Assembly: GCF_036053395.1 (NCBI RefSeq)
Contig: NZ_CP107942.1
Coordinates: 6,342,501 to 6,406,500, forward strand
Source: Actinoplanes sp. NBC_00393
Lineage (GTDB): Bacteria; Actinomycetota; Actinomycetes; Mycobacteriales; Micromonosporaceae
Length of the DNA stretch: 64,000 bases
Direction of reading: 5' to 3'
This document shows positions 38,382-48,277 of this stretch, piece after piece (positions within the stretch are counted from its first letter, which is position 1; every line of letters begins with the position of its first letter). Made by a program: the position numbers and the translations under genes. The notes beneath the pieces are model-generated. The model ran no database searches and had not been told where the DNA came from. It worked only from the letters and a program-made list of their open reading frames with translations.

Positions 38382-41099
38382 TCAGTGCTGGTACTGACTT
38401 CCGGCACGCATCCGGGCGGCCAGCTGGGTGCGGTTGGCGAGGCCGAATTTCGCCAGGGCGTTGCGGACGTGGGTCTCGACGGTCCGCTCGGAGATGTGCA
38501 GCCGACCGGCGATCTCACGGTTCGGCAGGCCGTCCGCGGCCAGGGTGACGATCTCGCGCTCCCGGGCGGTCAGGTCGTCGCGGGTCAGTTCGGCGGCCGC
38601 TTCGGCGACCGCGCGAAGACCGAGCCGGCGTGCGATGGTGAGGGCCTCGGCTGCGAGCGTCCGGGTTCGGCGGGGGTCGAGGTCTCGGAGCGTTTGCGCG
38701 TACGCCAAACGGGCTTGTGCCGCGAAAGGCGCGGCGCCGATCCGGTCCTCCATCTCGATCGCGCTGGTGTGATGTCGCTCGGCGGCCGCCCGGTCGCCGA
38801 GGGCGGCGGCGATGCTGCCGAGCGGCCGGGCGAAGGCGCCGTGGCAGGCGGTCATTGTGTTCAGGTAGCGGTGGGCGAACGGCAGCGTGCGGGCGTAGGC
38901 GTCGGCGGCCAGATCGAGGTCGTCGAGCCAGACGCCGATCTCCCCTGCGGTGATCACCACGAAGCCACGCCGGCTGTCCGGCGGGAGGTCGGGCAGCATT
39001 CCGCGCAGGCGGTACACGCAGTCGGCACCGATGACGCGGTCGCCGCCGAGCATCGCGAGCCGGCCGATCTGGGCCACCGCGATCGGTTCGGAACCGAACC
39101 TGGCGAGCGCCGCGCCCAGGCCACCCGGCCAGTCCGGGACGTAGCCGGTGAACACCGCGAGGCAGGCACGGAAAGCGGCGTAGAGCTCACCGACCGGCTG
39201 GTCCTCGAACGTTCCGGCCAGCGCGAACGCCTCCGCCGCGGTCTCGCTCGCCGCCTCGGTCCGGCCGCTGAGCAGGAGCCGGGCCGCGCGCGCCCGCAGC
39301 AGATGCCAGCGGGCGACCGGCCAGCCGATCCGCTCGGCGAGATCGGCGAGCGCGGTCGTCTCGGCGTCGTAGCCGGGCAGGTCACCGATGGTGAGCGAGG
39401 CGTCGAGGCGCCAGAGCCGGCCCCACAGTTCGGCCTCCACCCGGCTGCCCTCGGCGGCCAGGTCGCAGCTGCGCCGGGCCAGATCGAGGATTTCGTCGGC
39501 GTCGGCGGCCAGGTCGAGCACCTCGTGCCGGGCGTGCACCGCGGCTGCCATGGCCTGCGGGTCTCCGGTGGCCTCGGCGAGTGCCATCGCCTGCCGGCTG
39601 ATCGGTTCGGCCCGGCGCTGCTGTCCGGTCTCGACGAGCAGGAACGCCTGGTGGGCGAGCAGTTCGGCGCGGGCGACGTCCGCGCCGGTGTGCTCGGAGA
39701 GTGCCAGCGCCCGTTCGCAGAGGCGCAGCACGACCGCGGCCACCTGGCCGCCGAAACCGCGGACGACCAGGGCCGCGGCGGCGGCCAGATCCGGCCGGCC
39801 GGTGGCCTCCGCGTGGTCGAGGACGGTCGTGCAGTCGGCGACCGCGACCGTCAGCCGGCCGTCCCGGCAGGCCGCCTCGGCGCGGGCGAGCCGCAGCCAG
39901 TGGTCGCCGGGGTACAGGTCGAGGGCCTGTCCGAACCAGTTCGCCGCGGCCCGGTGGTCCAGCCGGCGGAGGGCGTCCTGCGCGGCGGCCGAGCAGGCGG
40001 TCCGGGCGAGAGCGCGCGACTCGTCGTCCACCACCGTGCGCACCCGGTGCCGGGCGGTGTCTCCCGCGGACGCTCCGGACCCGGCGAGGGCCTCGGCGAT
40101 CCGGCGGTGGGCGCCGACCCGCTCGGCGCGGCTCAGCTCGGCGTACCGGGCGTCGCGGACCAGCTCGTGGGCGAACCGGAGCCGGGCCGGCGCCCACGGG
40201 TCCTCGACCAGCACGCCGGCCTCGATGGCCTCGGCCAGCAGCGGTTCCACCGCAGTGTCGGCGATCCGGGTCAGCAGGAGCACGTCGATGTCCGTACCCA
40301 TGGCCGCGGCCAGGCCGAGCAGCTCGCGGCAGGCCGGGCCGAGCGCGGCGGTCCGGCGGCCGACCAGGCGCAGCAGGCCGTCCGGCAGGTCGACGGCGGC
40401 GGCCGGGCGATGCAGGGCGCCGGACCCGGTGAGCAGGCGGGCCAGCTCCCGGGTGTGGAGCGGGTTGCCGCCGCCGAGCCGGTGCACCACCGGCGGCCAC
40501 GACGCGTACACCGGACCGCCCGCCTGCTGCGCCAGGAAGGTGGCCACGGTCGCGGCATCCCAGGGCGGTAGCGCGAGGAGCTCGGCGCCGGGCAGGTCGG
40601 TGTCCAGGGTGCGGGCGGTGGCGACGACCAGGAGCGGGGCGTCGGACACGTCCCGGGACAGGGTGGCCAGCAGGGTGAGCGAACCGGGGTCGGCCCAGTG
40701 CAGGTCCTCCAGCACCAGCACCAGACCGCCGTCCACCTCTGATGCGGCGGCGCGCAGGGCGCGGACGGTGGCCTGCATCGCGCGGAACCGGGCGGTCGCC
40801 GGTGACTCCCCGGTGTCGGCGGCGGTGAGCAGGTCGGGGGTGAGCCCGGGCAGGCCGCAGTCGAGCAGGCGTAGCCAGGGCCAGAACGCGGGTGCGCCCT
40901 CGTCCGGGTCGGCGCGGCCGGTCAGCACGGTGGCGCCGGCCGCGGACGCCCGGGCGACGGCCTCCTCGACGACGGCTGTCTTGCCTATCCCGGCCTCGCC
41001 GGTCAGCAGCACGACCGCACCCCGCCCGGCGCAGGCGTCAGCGCGCAGCCGGTCCAGCGCGACCACTTCGGCCACGCGGGCCACCAGGTGCGTCCCCAT
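38382..41099 (-). CDS. LAL-type LuxR-family regulator with AAA ATPase
   Basis: 905 residues. Walker A GEAGIGKT lies at about 34-41, Walker B in LVLVLEDLHWADPGS, followed by a winged-helix region and a long helical TPR-like middle (about 350-830). The C-terminal LuxR helix-turn-helix reads LTAREREIVTLAADGLPNRE and HISERTVETHV. These large ATP-binding regulators (MalT/PikD class) usually activate secondary metabolism or sugar genes in response to a small molecule. Target unknown; the YceI gene just downstream is the nearest candidate. Confidence 0.9.
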   Translation of the reverse strand: MGTHLVARVAEVVALDRLRADACAGRGAVVLLTGEAGIGKTAVVEEAVARASAAGATVLTGRADPDEGAPAFWPWLRLLDCGLPGLTPDLLTAADTGESPATARFRAMQATVRALRAAASEVDGGLVLVLEDLHWADPGSLTLLATLSRDVSDAPLLVVATARTLDTDLPGAELLALPPWDAATVATFLAQQAGGPVYASWPPVVHRLGGGNPLHTRELARLLTGSGALHRPAAAVDLPDGLLRLVGRRTAALGPACRELLGLAAAMGTDIDVLLLTRIADTAVEPLLAEAIEAGVLVEDPWAPARLRFAHELVRDARYAELSRAERVGAHRRIAEALAGSGASAGDTARHRVRTVVDDESRALARTACSAAAQDALRRLDHRAAANWFGQALDLYPGDHWLRLARAEAACRDGRLTVAVADCTTVLDHAEATGRPDLAAAAALVVRGFGGQVAAVVLRLCERALALSEHTGADVARAELLAHQAFLLVETGQQRRAEPISRQAMALAEATGDPQAMAAAVHARHEVLDLAADADEILDLARRSCDLAAEGSRVEAELWGRLWRLDASLTIGDLPGYDAETTALADLAERIGWPVARWHLLRARAARLLLSGRTEAASETAAEAFALAGTFEDQPVGELYAAFRACLAVFTGYVPDWPGGLGAALARFGSEPIAVAQIGRLAMLGGDRVIGADCVYRLRGMLPDLPPDSRRGFVVITAGEIGVWLDDLDLAADAYARTLPFAHRYLNTMTACHGAFARPLGSIAAALGDRAAAERHHTSAIEMEDRIGAAPFAAQARLAYAQTLRDLDPRRTRTLAAEALTIARRLGLRAVAEAAAELTRDDLTAREREIVTLAADGLPNREIAGRLHISERTVETHVRNALAKFGLANRTQLAARMRAGSQYQH

Positions 41100-41141
41100 G
41101 CCGAGGATTGTCCGCCTCGGCCGGCGATCCGGGCAGTCGGT

Positions 41142-41792
41142 TCATGCGTCGGGTACGCGTACCGTGATCTCCTCGCCCAGGGTGTAGCCCGGGCACAGCT
41201 CGAGCTCGTCGCCGGACCAGAAACGGCCCGGGTCGTACCAGTTCGCCTTGCGGCCGCGCGGCAGCAGACCCATGTCCTCGTAGGTCACCGCGACCACCTC
41301 GGCGCAGAACGCCTTCTCCAGGGTGGCCTCGCTGACCTCGCCCTGCTGCCAGGGCAGGCGGATCTGCGGCACCCGGCCGCGCAGCCAGCGCCAGGCCAGC
41401 TGGGAGGTGGACGGGAACGGCGTACCGTCGAGGCGGGCGACCGTCTTGAGTGCCTTGTCCTCCATGGCCCGGGTGGCGCCCGGGTCGAGCTGGCGCAGCC
41501 AGCCGCGCTGACCGTAACGGCGGGCCCACACCGTGACCGCGTCGCGCAGGTCGTGCAGCTGGACGCCGCGCTGGAAACTGCCGGACCACATGTCCGGAAG
41601 TGATTTGCCCAGCTCGGCGTGCCACATCAGCGGCGGCATGTCCTCGATCACCAGGGACATCCCGACATGGTTCACCGGACTGTTGGTGAGGGTCTGGATG
41701 GCACGGTCCGGTCCGGAGCGCCCCCGGAAGATCCAGATATCACCCGTACGCGTCAGATCTATCGCCTCGTCGAGGCTGAGTTCGGCAACCAC
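41142..41792 (-). CDS. Permuted papain-fold hydrolase, YiiX/YebB-like
   Basis: 216 residues starting at a GTG with AGGA seven bases upstream; the longer frame is antisense to the tiny gene at 41810. GDIWIFRG opens the domain, NHVGMSLV holds a candidate catalytic histidine and FCAEVVAVTYEDMGLL a candidate cysteine, in the His-before-Cys order of circularly permuted NlpC/P60 proteins. Such enzymes cut peptide or lipid amide/ester bonds; the target is unknown. No signal peptide. Assignment rests on motif order. Confidence 0.62.
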   Translation of the reverse strand: MVAELSLDEAIDLTRTGDIWIFRGRSGPDRAIQTLTNSPVNHVGMSLVIEDMPPLMWHAELGKSLPDMWSGSFQRGVQLHDLRDAVTVWARRYGQRGWLRQLDPGATRAMEDKALKTVARLDGTPFPSTSQLAWRWLRGRVPQIRLPWQQGEVSEATLEKAFCAEVVAVTYEDMGLLPRGRKANWYDPGRFWSGDELELCPGYTLGEEITVRVPDA

Positions 41793-41809
41793 GTGTCTAT
41801 CCTCAGCTG

Positions 41810-41971
41810 ATGCGTTGGTGGAAGGTAGCGGGACTGGCAGGGCTGGCGGGCGTCGCGGCGACGGGCGTGGTGATCGCCCGGTCGGAGCGGCGGCGCCGGG
41901 CGTACACACCGGACGAGATCCGGAGCAGGCTGCACGAGCGCGTCGCCGAGGCTACCGACAAGAAGGAGTGA
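41810..41971 (+). CDS. Very small membrane protein, 53 residues
   Basis: Starts MRWWKVAGLAGLAG and continues through one hydrophobic helix (residues 5-23) to a basic stretch SERRRRAYTPDEIRSRLHERVAEATDKKE. The pattern of a short anchor plus a YTPDEIR amphipathic helix looks conserved and codon use is normal. It lies divergently between the papain-like gene and the phosphatase gene, 18 bases from the first and 4 from the second. Function unknown. Confidence 0.6.
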   Translation: MRWWKVAGLAGLAGVAATGVVIARSERRRRAYTPDEIRSRLHERVAEATDKKE

Positions 41972-41975
41972 CCGC

Positions 41976-43022
41976 TCACACCAACTCGGTGTCGCGCAGC
42001 ACCGACCACAGACCGGCGCCGTCCGGTGCGGCGAACCAGATCTTGCCGCCGGACGGCACCACCTCGGCGTTCTCCGACGGGCCGGGGATGGCGCCGGCCA
42101 GCACCGCCTGGGTGGGTGACAGCCGGCGGATCGCCACGGCCGCCACGTTCTCCGGGTGGGTACGCGCGAACTCCGAGTAGATCTCCTGGTCGTGCTGCCC
42201 GTCGTCGCCGATCAGCAGCCACTTGACGTCCGGGAACTCCTCGGCCAGCCGGCGCAGTGACTTGCGCTTGTGCTCCTGCCCGCTGCGGAACCAGCGGTCC
42301 GGGGTGGGACCCCAGTCGGTGAGCAGGATCGGGCCGGCCGGGTACAGGTGCCGGCTGAGGAACCGGGTCAGCGTCGGCGCCACGTTCCACGCGCCGGTGG
42401 AGAGGTAGACGACCGGCGCGCCGGGGTTCGCGTTCACCAGTCGTTCGTAGAGGACCGCCATGCCGGGCACCGCTGTCCGGGCGTGCTCGTCGAGGACGAA
42501 CGTGTTCCACGCGGCGAGCAGGGGACGCGGCAGCGCAGTGACCATGACCGTGTCGTCGATGTCGGAGATCACCCCGAACTTGACCGCCGGGTCGAGCACC
42601 CGGATCGGCGCGTCCACCGGGACGTTGCCCTCGGTGCTCAGCTTCGCGCTGCCCCAGCCGGGGTCGAGGTCGCCCTTGACGCGGCAGTCCAGGTAGCCGC
42701 TGCGGTCGGTCCGGGCCTCGGTGACGGTGCCGCCGATCTCGATGCGGACCACCGCGTTGCTGGCCGGGGTGGTGGTGAAGCTGCGCCAGCCGCGAACCTT
42801 CTCCCGGCGTTTGCGGACCAGGCCGGGACGGGCGAGCAGCACGCGTCCCATCACCCGCGCCCAGCCGGGCGCTCCGTAGCCGGTGTACGCAGTGATGTAC
42901 GGCTTCCAGCCCCGGGACCGCAGCCGGCGCTCGATGAACTCGTGCATCGCGTCCTCGACCCGGGCCGCACGGTGGATCCGAACGTCAGGCGGGCTCGCAC
43001 CTGCGGGAGTAACGGTCACCAT
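41976..43022 (-). CDS. App1-family phosphatase (DUF2183)
   Basis: 348 residues. The HAD-like catalytic motif is ISDIDDTVMVT (about residue 170), with STGAW, a lysine in HKRKSLRRL and GDDGQHDQEIY completing the active site, the arrangement of App1 phosphatidate phosphatases from actin patches of yeast and their bacterial homologues. An N-terminal beta domain (WRSFTTTPASNAVVRIEIGG) precedes it. ATG at 43022 is only two bases past GGAGG; an in-frame TTG three codons earlier is possible. Bacterial function is not established. Confidence 0.88.
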   Translation of the reverse strand: MVTVTPAGASPPDVRIHRAARVEDAMHEFIERRLRSRGWKPYITAYTGYGAPGWARVMGRVLLARPGLVRKRREKVRGWRSFTTTPASNAVVRIEIGGTVTEARTDRSGYLDCRVKGDLDPGWGSAKLSTEGNVPVDAPIRVLDPAVKFGVISDIDDTVMVTALPRPLLAAWNTFVLDEHARTAVPGMAVLYERLVNANPGAPVVYLSTGAWNVAPTLTRFLSRHLYPAGPILLTDWGPTPDRWFRSGQEHKRKSLRRLAEEFPDVKWLLIGDDGQHDQEIYSEFARTHPENVAAVAIRRLSPTQAVLAGAIPGPSENAEVVPSGGKIWFAAPDGAGLWSVLRDTELV

Positions 43023-43121
43023 CGCCTCCAAATCAGGTTGACGTACCGCCCGTCCGCTCGGCCACGTTACCCGGCTGTTGTTACCGCGAATCAGGAACCG
43101 GGGCGGGGTCCGGGTTGGACA

Positions 43122-43823
43122 TCACGCCGCTGCCGGAAGTTCGGCCGGTGTCCACTGCTCGGACCACCAATGCTGGTCGATGGGTTCGGCGGCCGGGTCC
43201 CGGAGCCGGGCGGCGGCCGCCTCGGCGCGCAGGTCCCGGACTGCTTCGGCGGCGGCCTCGGCGCCCCGCCAGGCGTCGCGTTCCGCGGCGACGGCCCGCT
43301 GGTACGCCTCCAGCCGGTACGTCCGGGCCGCGTTGCGCAGCTCGGCCTCCTGCTGGACCGGGTGCAGGCGCGGGTTCCAGCCGCGGTGCGCGTACACGTC
43401 GTTGAGCTGGGCGATGGACAGGTCGTGAGTGCGGCACAGGCGGGTGGCGGCGCGGTGCAGGTAGCGCTGCCGGTCGACGTTCTCCCCCGGCTTGCGGCGG
43501 CGGCTCATCAGCGGGTAGGCGGTGGCGGCGGAGATGCGGCGGGCCATCTCGTCCGCCTCCTCGTACGCCGTCCAGGCCGCGTCGACCGCTTCCTGCGCGG
43601 CGAGCCACTCGGCGCGCCGGCGGCCGGCGGTCTCGGCCGCCTGGGCCGCCGCGGACTCCAGGTCCGCGGCGTACTGGTTCTCCTCCGGCTTGCGCACGGC
43701 GGACACCAGGCCCCGGGGCACCTTCGCGGTGGCGACCGCGACGGCGAGAACGAGCAGGATGATCAACCAGATCGCGGCCGCCTGCGGCACCGCGCCAACG
43801 AACGTCTGCAATGCGGAATCCAT
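43122..43823 (-). CDS. Membrane-anchored coiled-coil protein, hypothetical
   Basis: 233 residues. One transmembrane helix near the start (AAAIWLIILLVLAVAVATA, about 15-33), then a long cytoplasmic alpha-helical part rich in Ala, Arg and Glu (for example AAQAAETAGRRRAEWLAAQE), with short conserved-looking parts such as HDLSIAQLNDVYAHRGWNPR. No enzymatic motif. It is preceded by a Gly-rich leader (GGGGGTG) serving as ribosome binding site. Confidence 0.68.
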   Translation of the reverse strand: MDSALQTFVGAVPQAAAIWLIILLVLAVAVATAKVPRGLVSAVRKPEENQYAADLESAAAQAAETAGRRRAEWLAAQEAVDAAWTAYEEADEMARRISAATAYPLMSRRRKPGENVDRQRYLHRAATRLCRTHDLSIAQLNDVYAHRGWNPRLHPVQQEAELRNAARTYRLEAYQRAVAAERDAWRGAEAAAEAVRDLRAEAAAARLRDPAAEPIDQHWWSEQWTPAELPAAA

Positions 43824-43893
43824 GGAACACCCCCAGTAATGGATCAACAGCGGCCGACGGGATCCGGGCGGGCCCCCTTGGCCCGCGCGGAGG

Positions 43894-44289
43894 TCAGGCG
43901 GCCGGGGGTGCGCGGGGGCCGGCGTGCTGCGGGGTCTCGCCGGCCGGCAGCAGCCGCGGCGCCGCGGCGGTCGCGGCCGTGTCATCGGCCGCGACGGGCG
44001 ACGCGGGCTCGGTGGCCTCCTGCTCCCGGCCGGCCGAGCGTGCCGCTGACCCGGCGTCGGCAGACGTCTCGGCGGCCCCGGGGGTGGTCGCTGAGGCGTC
44101 CGGCGCGGGGCCGGCGGTCACGGAAGCCGCAGGGGGCGCAGCGGAGGAGAGATCGACGGGCGCGGCGGGGGACGCCGGGCCGGGCAGGCGCAGGGTCACG
44201 GCGAGCGCGAGCATCGCGAGGCTGGTGAGGAACCGCAGCACCCGGCGCCCGTCCCAGGGACGGGGCGTCTGCTGCGCCGCCGCGATCAC
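43894..44289 (-). CDS. Ala/Pro-rich single-helix protein, hypothetical
   Basis: 131 residues from a GTG (VIAAAQQTPRPWDGRR). One membrane segment (VLRFLTSLAMLALAVTL) is followed by about 95 residues of low-complexity Ala/Pro/Ser sequence with no folded domain. Whether it is a true gene is uncertain; the DGRRVLRFLTSL start looks like a real N-terminus and there is no competing gene on the other strand. Confidence 0.45.
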   Translation of the reverse strand: MIAAAQQTPRPWDGRRVLRFLTSLAMLALAVTLRLPGPASPAAPVDLSSAAPPAASVTAGPAPDASATTPGAAETSADAGSAARSAGREQEATEPASPVAADDTAATAAAPRLLPAGETPQHAGPRAPPAA

Positions 44290-44393
44290 AGATTTCAACC
44301 TACTAGTGCAGAGGGGTACGCGCACCGCTCGTCTTCGTCACGCCCACCCGACGGATGTCGTCGCCGGTCACCCGTCCGAGGGACGATGGGTGC

Positions 44394-45251
44394 ATGAACC
44401 TCGAGGTGGTGGAGCAGGTCGCGCGGCTGGACAGCTGGCTGGCCGAGGGCGACGTGGTGATCCTGAGCGGTGCGGGTCTGTCCACCGACTCCGGGATCCC
44501 GGACTACCGCGGGCCGTCCGGCTCGGCCCGGCAGGGTACGCCGATGACGTACCAGACCTTCACCTCGGACCCGGTGGCCCGCCGCCGGTACTGGGCGCGC
44601 AGCCACCTGGGCTGGCGGACGATCGGCGACGCCCGGCCCAACGACGGGCATCTGGCGGTGGCCCGCTGGCAACGGCTCGGCGCGCTGACCGGCGTGATCA
44701 CCCAGAACGTGGACGGGCTGCACCAGGCAGCCGGCGCGCGCGACGTGGTGGAGCTGCACGGCAACCTGGCCCGGATCGTCTGCCTGGACTGCGGTGAAAG
44801 GTCCGCCCGGGCCGAGCTCGAGCACCGGCTGACCGCGGCGAACCCGGGCTTCTCGGCGGTGGCCGCGTCAATCAACCCGGACGGCGACGTGGAACTGGAC
44901 GACGCCGAGCTGGCCGGATTCGCCGTGGTGGCCTGCCGGTCCTGCGACGGGGTGCTGAAGCCGGACGTCGTCTATTTCGGCGAGACCGTCCCCGCGGACC
45001 GGGTGGCGGAGTCGTTCGCGCTGGTGGAGTCCGCTCGTACGCTGCTGGTTCTGGGGTCTTCCTTGACCGTGATGTCCGGCCGGAGGTTCGTGCTGCGGGC
45101 GGTCCGGGAGGGGATCCGGGTGGCGATCGTGAACCGCGGTGTGTCCCGCGGCGAGCCCTATGCCGATCTCATGATCGATGCCCCGTTGGGAGTGGTTTTG
45201 CCCAACCTGGCGCAGTCGGCGGAACGTCATGGTTACCGTCTCGAAATCTAA
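44394..45251 (+). CDS. NAD-dependent protein deacetylase (sirtuin)
   Basis: 285 residues. Sir2 enzymes remove acetyl groups from lysines, consuming NAD. GAGLSTDSGIPDYRG binds NAD, TQNVDGLH and ELHGN (catalytic His) follow, then the zinc site CLDC ... CRSC, and VVYFGETVP and GSSLTV complete the Rossmann part. All catalytic residues are present. Compared with CobB there is an extra acidic loop between the cysteine pairs (INPDGDVELDDAEL). Single gene upstream of the sugar operon; typical roles include activation of acetyl-CoA synthetase. Confidence 0.93.
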   Translation: MNLEVVEQVARLDSWLAEGDVVILSGAGLSTDSGIPDYRGPSGSARQGTPMTYQTFTSDPVARRRYWARSHLGWRTIGDARPNDGHLAVARWQRLGALTGVITQNVDGLHQAAGARDVVELHGNLARIVCLDCGERSARAELEHRLTAANPGFSAVAASINPDGDVELDDAELAGFAVVACRSCDGVLKPDVVYFGETVPADRVAESFALVESARTLLVLGSSLTVMSGRRFVLRAVREGIRVAIVNRGVSRGEPYADLMIDAPLGVVLPNLAQSAERHGYRLEI

Positions 45252-45300
45252 ATAGATCTCTTGGCACATTGACGTGACCGCCCTCACTGGGGTTGACTGC

Positions 45301-45330
45301 CGAAACCGGTACCGAAACCGGTTCCGAAAC
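45301..45330. promoter_or_regulatory. Double LacI-family operator
   Basis: Three CGAAAC repeats spaced 12-13 bases with ACCGGT cores at 45305-45310 and 45317-45322 (GAAACCGGTTCC and GAAACCGGTACC). Located 28 bases before the GGAGGAG of the lacI-type gene, so autoregulation is likely. CGGTACCG recurs at 46458-46465 before the binding-protein gene. Confidence 0.6.
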
Positions 45331-45366
45331 GCCGACGCAACCGCGTAGTCACACCCCGGAGGAGCT

Positions 45367-46368
45367 GTGCCGATCACCATCGCCGATGTGGCGGCCCGGG
45401 CCAAGGTCAGTAAGACCACCGTGTCCCGGGTGCTGAACGGCAAGGGCGAACTCGACGAGACGACGGCCGCCCGGGTTCGTGCGGTCATCGACGAGCTCGG
45501 CTACGTGCCGAGCGCCCGGGCGGTCAATCTGGCCCGCGGGCGCACCCGGGTGATCGGCATGCTGGTCCCCTCGCTCACCTGGCCCTGGATGGGCGAGGTC
45601 GTGCAGGGGGCGGTGGATGTGCTGGAGGCCGAGGAGTACGGCCTGTTGCTGTTCACCTGCAACCGCGGGGCCGACTCGATGCGCCAGTTCAGCGCGCAGG
45701 TCGCCGCAAAATCCTTCGACGGGCTCCTGGTCATCGAGCCGGAGGGCACCTTCGACTACATCGCCACTCTGCACGCCCGCGGCCTGCCCATGGTGCTGAT
45801 CGACGACCGCGACCAGGTGGACGGCCAGATCCCGAGCGTGGGCACCACCAACCACACCGGCGCCGCCTCGGCGGCCCGGCACCTGCTGGAGATCGGGCGC
45901 CACAAGCCGCTCGTGATCACCGGGCCGTCCCGCTTCGGCTGCACCCAGCAGCGCACGGACGGCTTCACCTCGGTCTACGCCGAAGCGGGACACCCGGTTC
46001 CCGGGGAGCGCCTGCTGCTCGGTGACTTCACCTTCGCCGCCGGCGTCGACCAGGTCCGGCAGGCGATCGAGGCCGGGGTCGACTTCGACGCCGTCTTCTG
46101 CCACAACGACATCTCCGCGACCGGCGCCATGCAGGCGGTCCTCGACTCGGGACGCCGCATCCCGGAGGACGTCGCGGTCGTCGGCTTCGACGACATCCCG
46201 CTGGCGGCGCACACCCAGCCGCCGCTGACCACGGTCCACCAGCCCATGCGGGAGATGGGCGAGGCCGCCGCCCGTACGCTGCTCGCCCACTTCGACGGCA
46301 CCCCGCTGCCGACCCGGCCGACGATCATCCCGGCCACCTTCACCGTCCGCGCCTCGACCTCTTCCTGA
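45367..46368 (+). CDS. LacI-family transcriptional repressor
   Basis: 333 residues, GTG start with GGAGGAG. The helix-turn-helix is [20 protein letters not shown] and the hinge helix ends [13 protein letters not shown]. The sugar-binding domain carries [25 protein letters not shown] and [22 protein letters not shown]. It precedes an Opp-type ABC transporter and a beta-glucosidase and is therefore likely to respond to a beta-glucoside such as cellobiose. Confidence 0.93.
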   Translation: MPITIADVAARAKVSKTTVSRVLNGKGELDETTAARVRAVIDELGYVPSARAVNLARGRTRVIGMLVPSLTWPWMGEVVQGAVDVLEAEEYGLLLFTCNRGADSMRQFSAQVAAKSFDGLLVIEPEGTFDYIATLHARGLPMVLIDDRDQVDGQIPSVGTTNHTGAASAARHLLEIGRHKPLVITGPSRFGCTQQRTDGFTSVYAEAGHPVPGERLLLGDFTFAAGVDQVRQAIEAGVDFDAVFCHNDISATGAMQAVLDSGRRIPEDVAVVGFDDIPLAAHTQPPLTTVHQPMREMGEAAARTLLAHFDGTPLPTRPTIIPATFTVRASTSS

Positions 46369-46381
46369 CCCCATGTGCTGA

Positions 46382-46406
46382 CCCCGGGTGCGATCCGCAC
46401 CCCGGG
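46382..46406 (+). terminator. Hairpin after the lacI-type gene
   Basis: CCCCGGGTGCG and CGCACCCCGGG around ATC, one mismatch. A second palindrome, CCGGCCA-T-TGGCCGG, lies at 46438-46452 and could be an operator for the transporter genes. Confidence 0.5.
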
Positions 46407-46527
46407 CTCGACACCCGTACCCGGCGAGACCCCGTGGCCGGCCATTGGCCGGTCGCGCGGTACCGCACGCCCTTCGGGCACCCCTCTCACCTGTGAAAAC
46501 CGCGTTTGACCCCGAGGAGTATTTGCG

Positions 46528-48213
46528 ATGCAGAGAAGGAAACTGTTCGCGGTCGCCCTGGCGGGCGTGCTCGCCACGGGCGGACTCGCCGCGTGCGGTG
46601 ACTCGCCGAACGACAACAAGAACGCGAACGCCGGCAAGACGGCCGACTTCCTGTCGATCGGCATGCCCAACGGCACGGTGACGGAGAGCAACAACCCGTT
46701 CGTCAACACCGCCGCCGGCACGTCGCTCGGCTACCGCTGGATGATCTTCGAGCCCCTCGGCCAGTGGAACAACACCAAGCCGGCCGACCCGCTGACCCCG
46801 TGGCTGGCCAGCGAGATCAAGTGGTCCGCCGACTACAAGACCGTCGACCTGGTCATCCGGGACAACGCCACCTGGTCGGACGGTCAGAAGCTGACCGCCG
46901 ACGACGTGGTGTTCACCCACACCATGCTCAAGGACAACGCGGCGCTCAACAGCTTCGCCATTCCGTACGACCAGATCACGGCCGACGGCAACAAGGTGAA
47001 GATGACCTTCAGGACGTCGCAGTTCACCACGCACCACAAGGTCATCGGGCAGACCCCGATCGTGCCGAAGCACATCTGGTCGAAGATCTCGGACCCGGCC
47101 ACCGACCCGATCAAGGAGCCGGTCGGCAGTGGCCCGTACACCTTGAAGTCGTGGAGCCAGCAGGCGATCACGCTCGCCGTTCGAGAGAGCGGTTACTGGC
47201 AGGATCCGCCGAAGGTCAAGGAGCTGCGCTACACCTCCTACGCGGACAACAACGCGCAGGCCACGGCGCTGGCGAACGGCCAGGCGGAGTGGAGCTTCGT
47301 CTTCATCCCGAACTACCAGCAGACCTTCGTCGCCAAGGACCCGGAGCACTACAAGGTCTGGGCGCCGGGCGTGCTGGGCATCCACGGCCTGTACATCAAC
47401 ACCACGGTGAAGCCGTTCGACGACCCGGCCCTGCGCCGCGCCATGAACATGGTGATCAACCGCAACGACATCTTCGTGCAGGCCGAGGCCAGCTACTTCC
47501 ACCCGGAGATCAAGAGCGTCACCGGCCTGCCCGAGGGCGCGGGTGACGCGTACATCGCCGAGGAGTACAAGGGCAAGACCTTCACCGTCGACGTCGAGGG
47601 CGCCAAGAAGCTGCTGGCCGATTCCGGCTACAAGCTGGAGGGCACCACGCTGAAGGACAAGTCCGGCAAGCCGGTCACCATCAAGCTCAGCGACCCGGCG
47701 CCGTGGTCGGACTACCAGACCTCGCTCGAGATCATCAAGAGCAACCTGGCCGAGATCGGCATCGCCGCGACGGTGGAGAAGCCGAACCAGAACGTCTGGG
47801 ACGCCAACGTCCAGAAGGGCGACTTCGAGGCCAGCATGCGGTGGACGAACGGTGGCTCGACGCCGTTCGACATCTACCAGACGGTGATGGACGGCGACCT
47901 GATGAAGCCGATCGGCACCGCCGCTCAGCAGGGCAACTTCGGCCGGTTCAAGAGCCCGGAGGCGACCGCGGCGCTGAAGGCGTACTCGAACGCCACCGAC
48001 GACGCGGCCCGTACCGCCGCGCTCGCCACGCTCCAGAAGATCTTCGTGGAGCAGGCGCCGATGCTGCCGGTCGGATCGGACAACGTCGGTGGTGCGTACA
48101 GCACCAAGAACTGGGTCGGCTGGCCCTCGGACCAGGACTCGTACGCACCGCTGCAGCCGACCCAGGCCGCCGCGCTGCAGGTGGTCCTGAAGCTGCAGCC
48201 CGCCAACTCCTGA
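46528..48213 (+). CDS. ABC transporter substrate-binding lipoprotein, family 5
   Basis: 561 residues. Lipobox LAAC (Cys near 23) anchors it outside. Fold of the oligopeptide/cello-oligosaccharide binding class: [48 protein letters not shown], and [19 protein letters not shown]. Despite the peptide-type fold the surrounding LacI and GH1 genes suggest a carbohydrate ligand, as known for several family 5 proteins that bind beta-glucosides. The transcript has a strong hairpin just after the stop. Confidence 0.92.
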   Translation: MQRRKLFAVALAGVLATGGLAACGDSPNDNKNANAGKTADFLSIGMPNGTVTESNNPFVNTAAGTSLGYRWMIFEPLGQWNNTKPADPLTPWLASEIKWSADYKTVDLVIRDNATWSDGQKLTADDVVFTHTMLKDNAALNSFAIPYDQITADGNKVKMTFRTSQFTTHHKVIGQTPIVPKHIWSKISDPATDPIKEPVGSGPYTLKSWSQQAITLAVRESGYWQDPPKVKELRYTSYADNNAQATALANGQAEWSFVFIPNYQQTFVAKDPEHYKVWAPGVLGIHGLYINTTVKPFDDPALRRAMNMVINRNDIFVQAEASYFHPEIKSVTGLPEGAGDAYIAEEYKGKTFTVDVEGAKKLLADSGYKLEGTTLKDKSGKPVTIKLSDPAPWSDYQTSLEIIKSNLAEIGIAATVEKPNQNVWDANVQKGDFEASMRWTNGGSTPFDIYQTVMDGDLMKPIGTAAQQGNFGRFKSPEATAALKAYSNATDDAARTAALATLQKIFVEQAPMLPVGSDNVGGAYSTKNWVGWPSDQDSYAPLQPTQAAALQVVLKLQPANS

Positions 48214-48221
48214 TCGCCGCG

Positions 48222-48249
48222 CGGGCGCCCCGGGCCACCGGGGCGCCCG
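48222..48249 (+). other. Intercistronic hairpin after the binding-protein gene
   Basis: CGGGCGCCCCGG pairs exactly with 48238-48249 over GCCA. Such structures between binding-protein and ATPase genes often stabilise the upstream message and reduce expression of the downstream genes. Confidence 0.65.
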
Positions 48250-48277
48250 CCTTCCGCCTGTACAAAAGGAACCCGGC

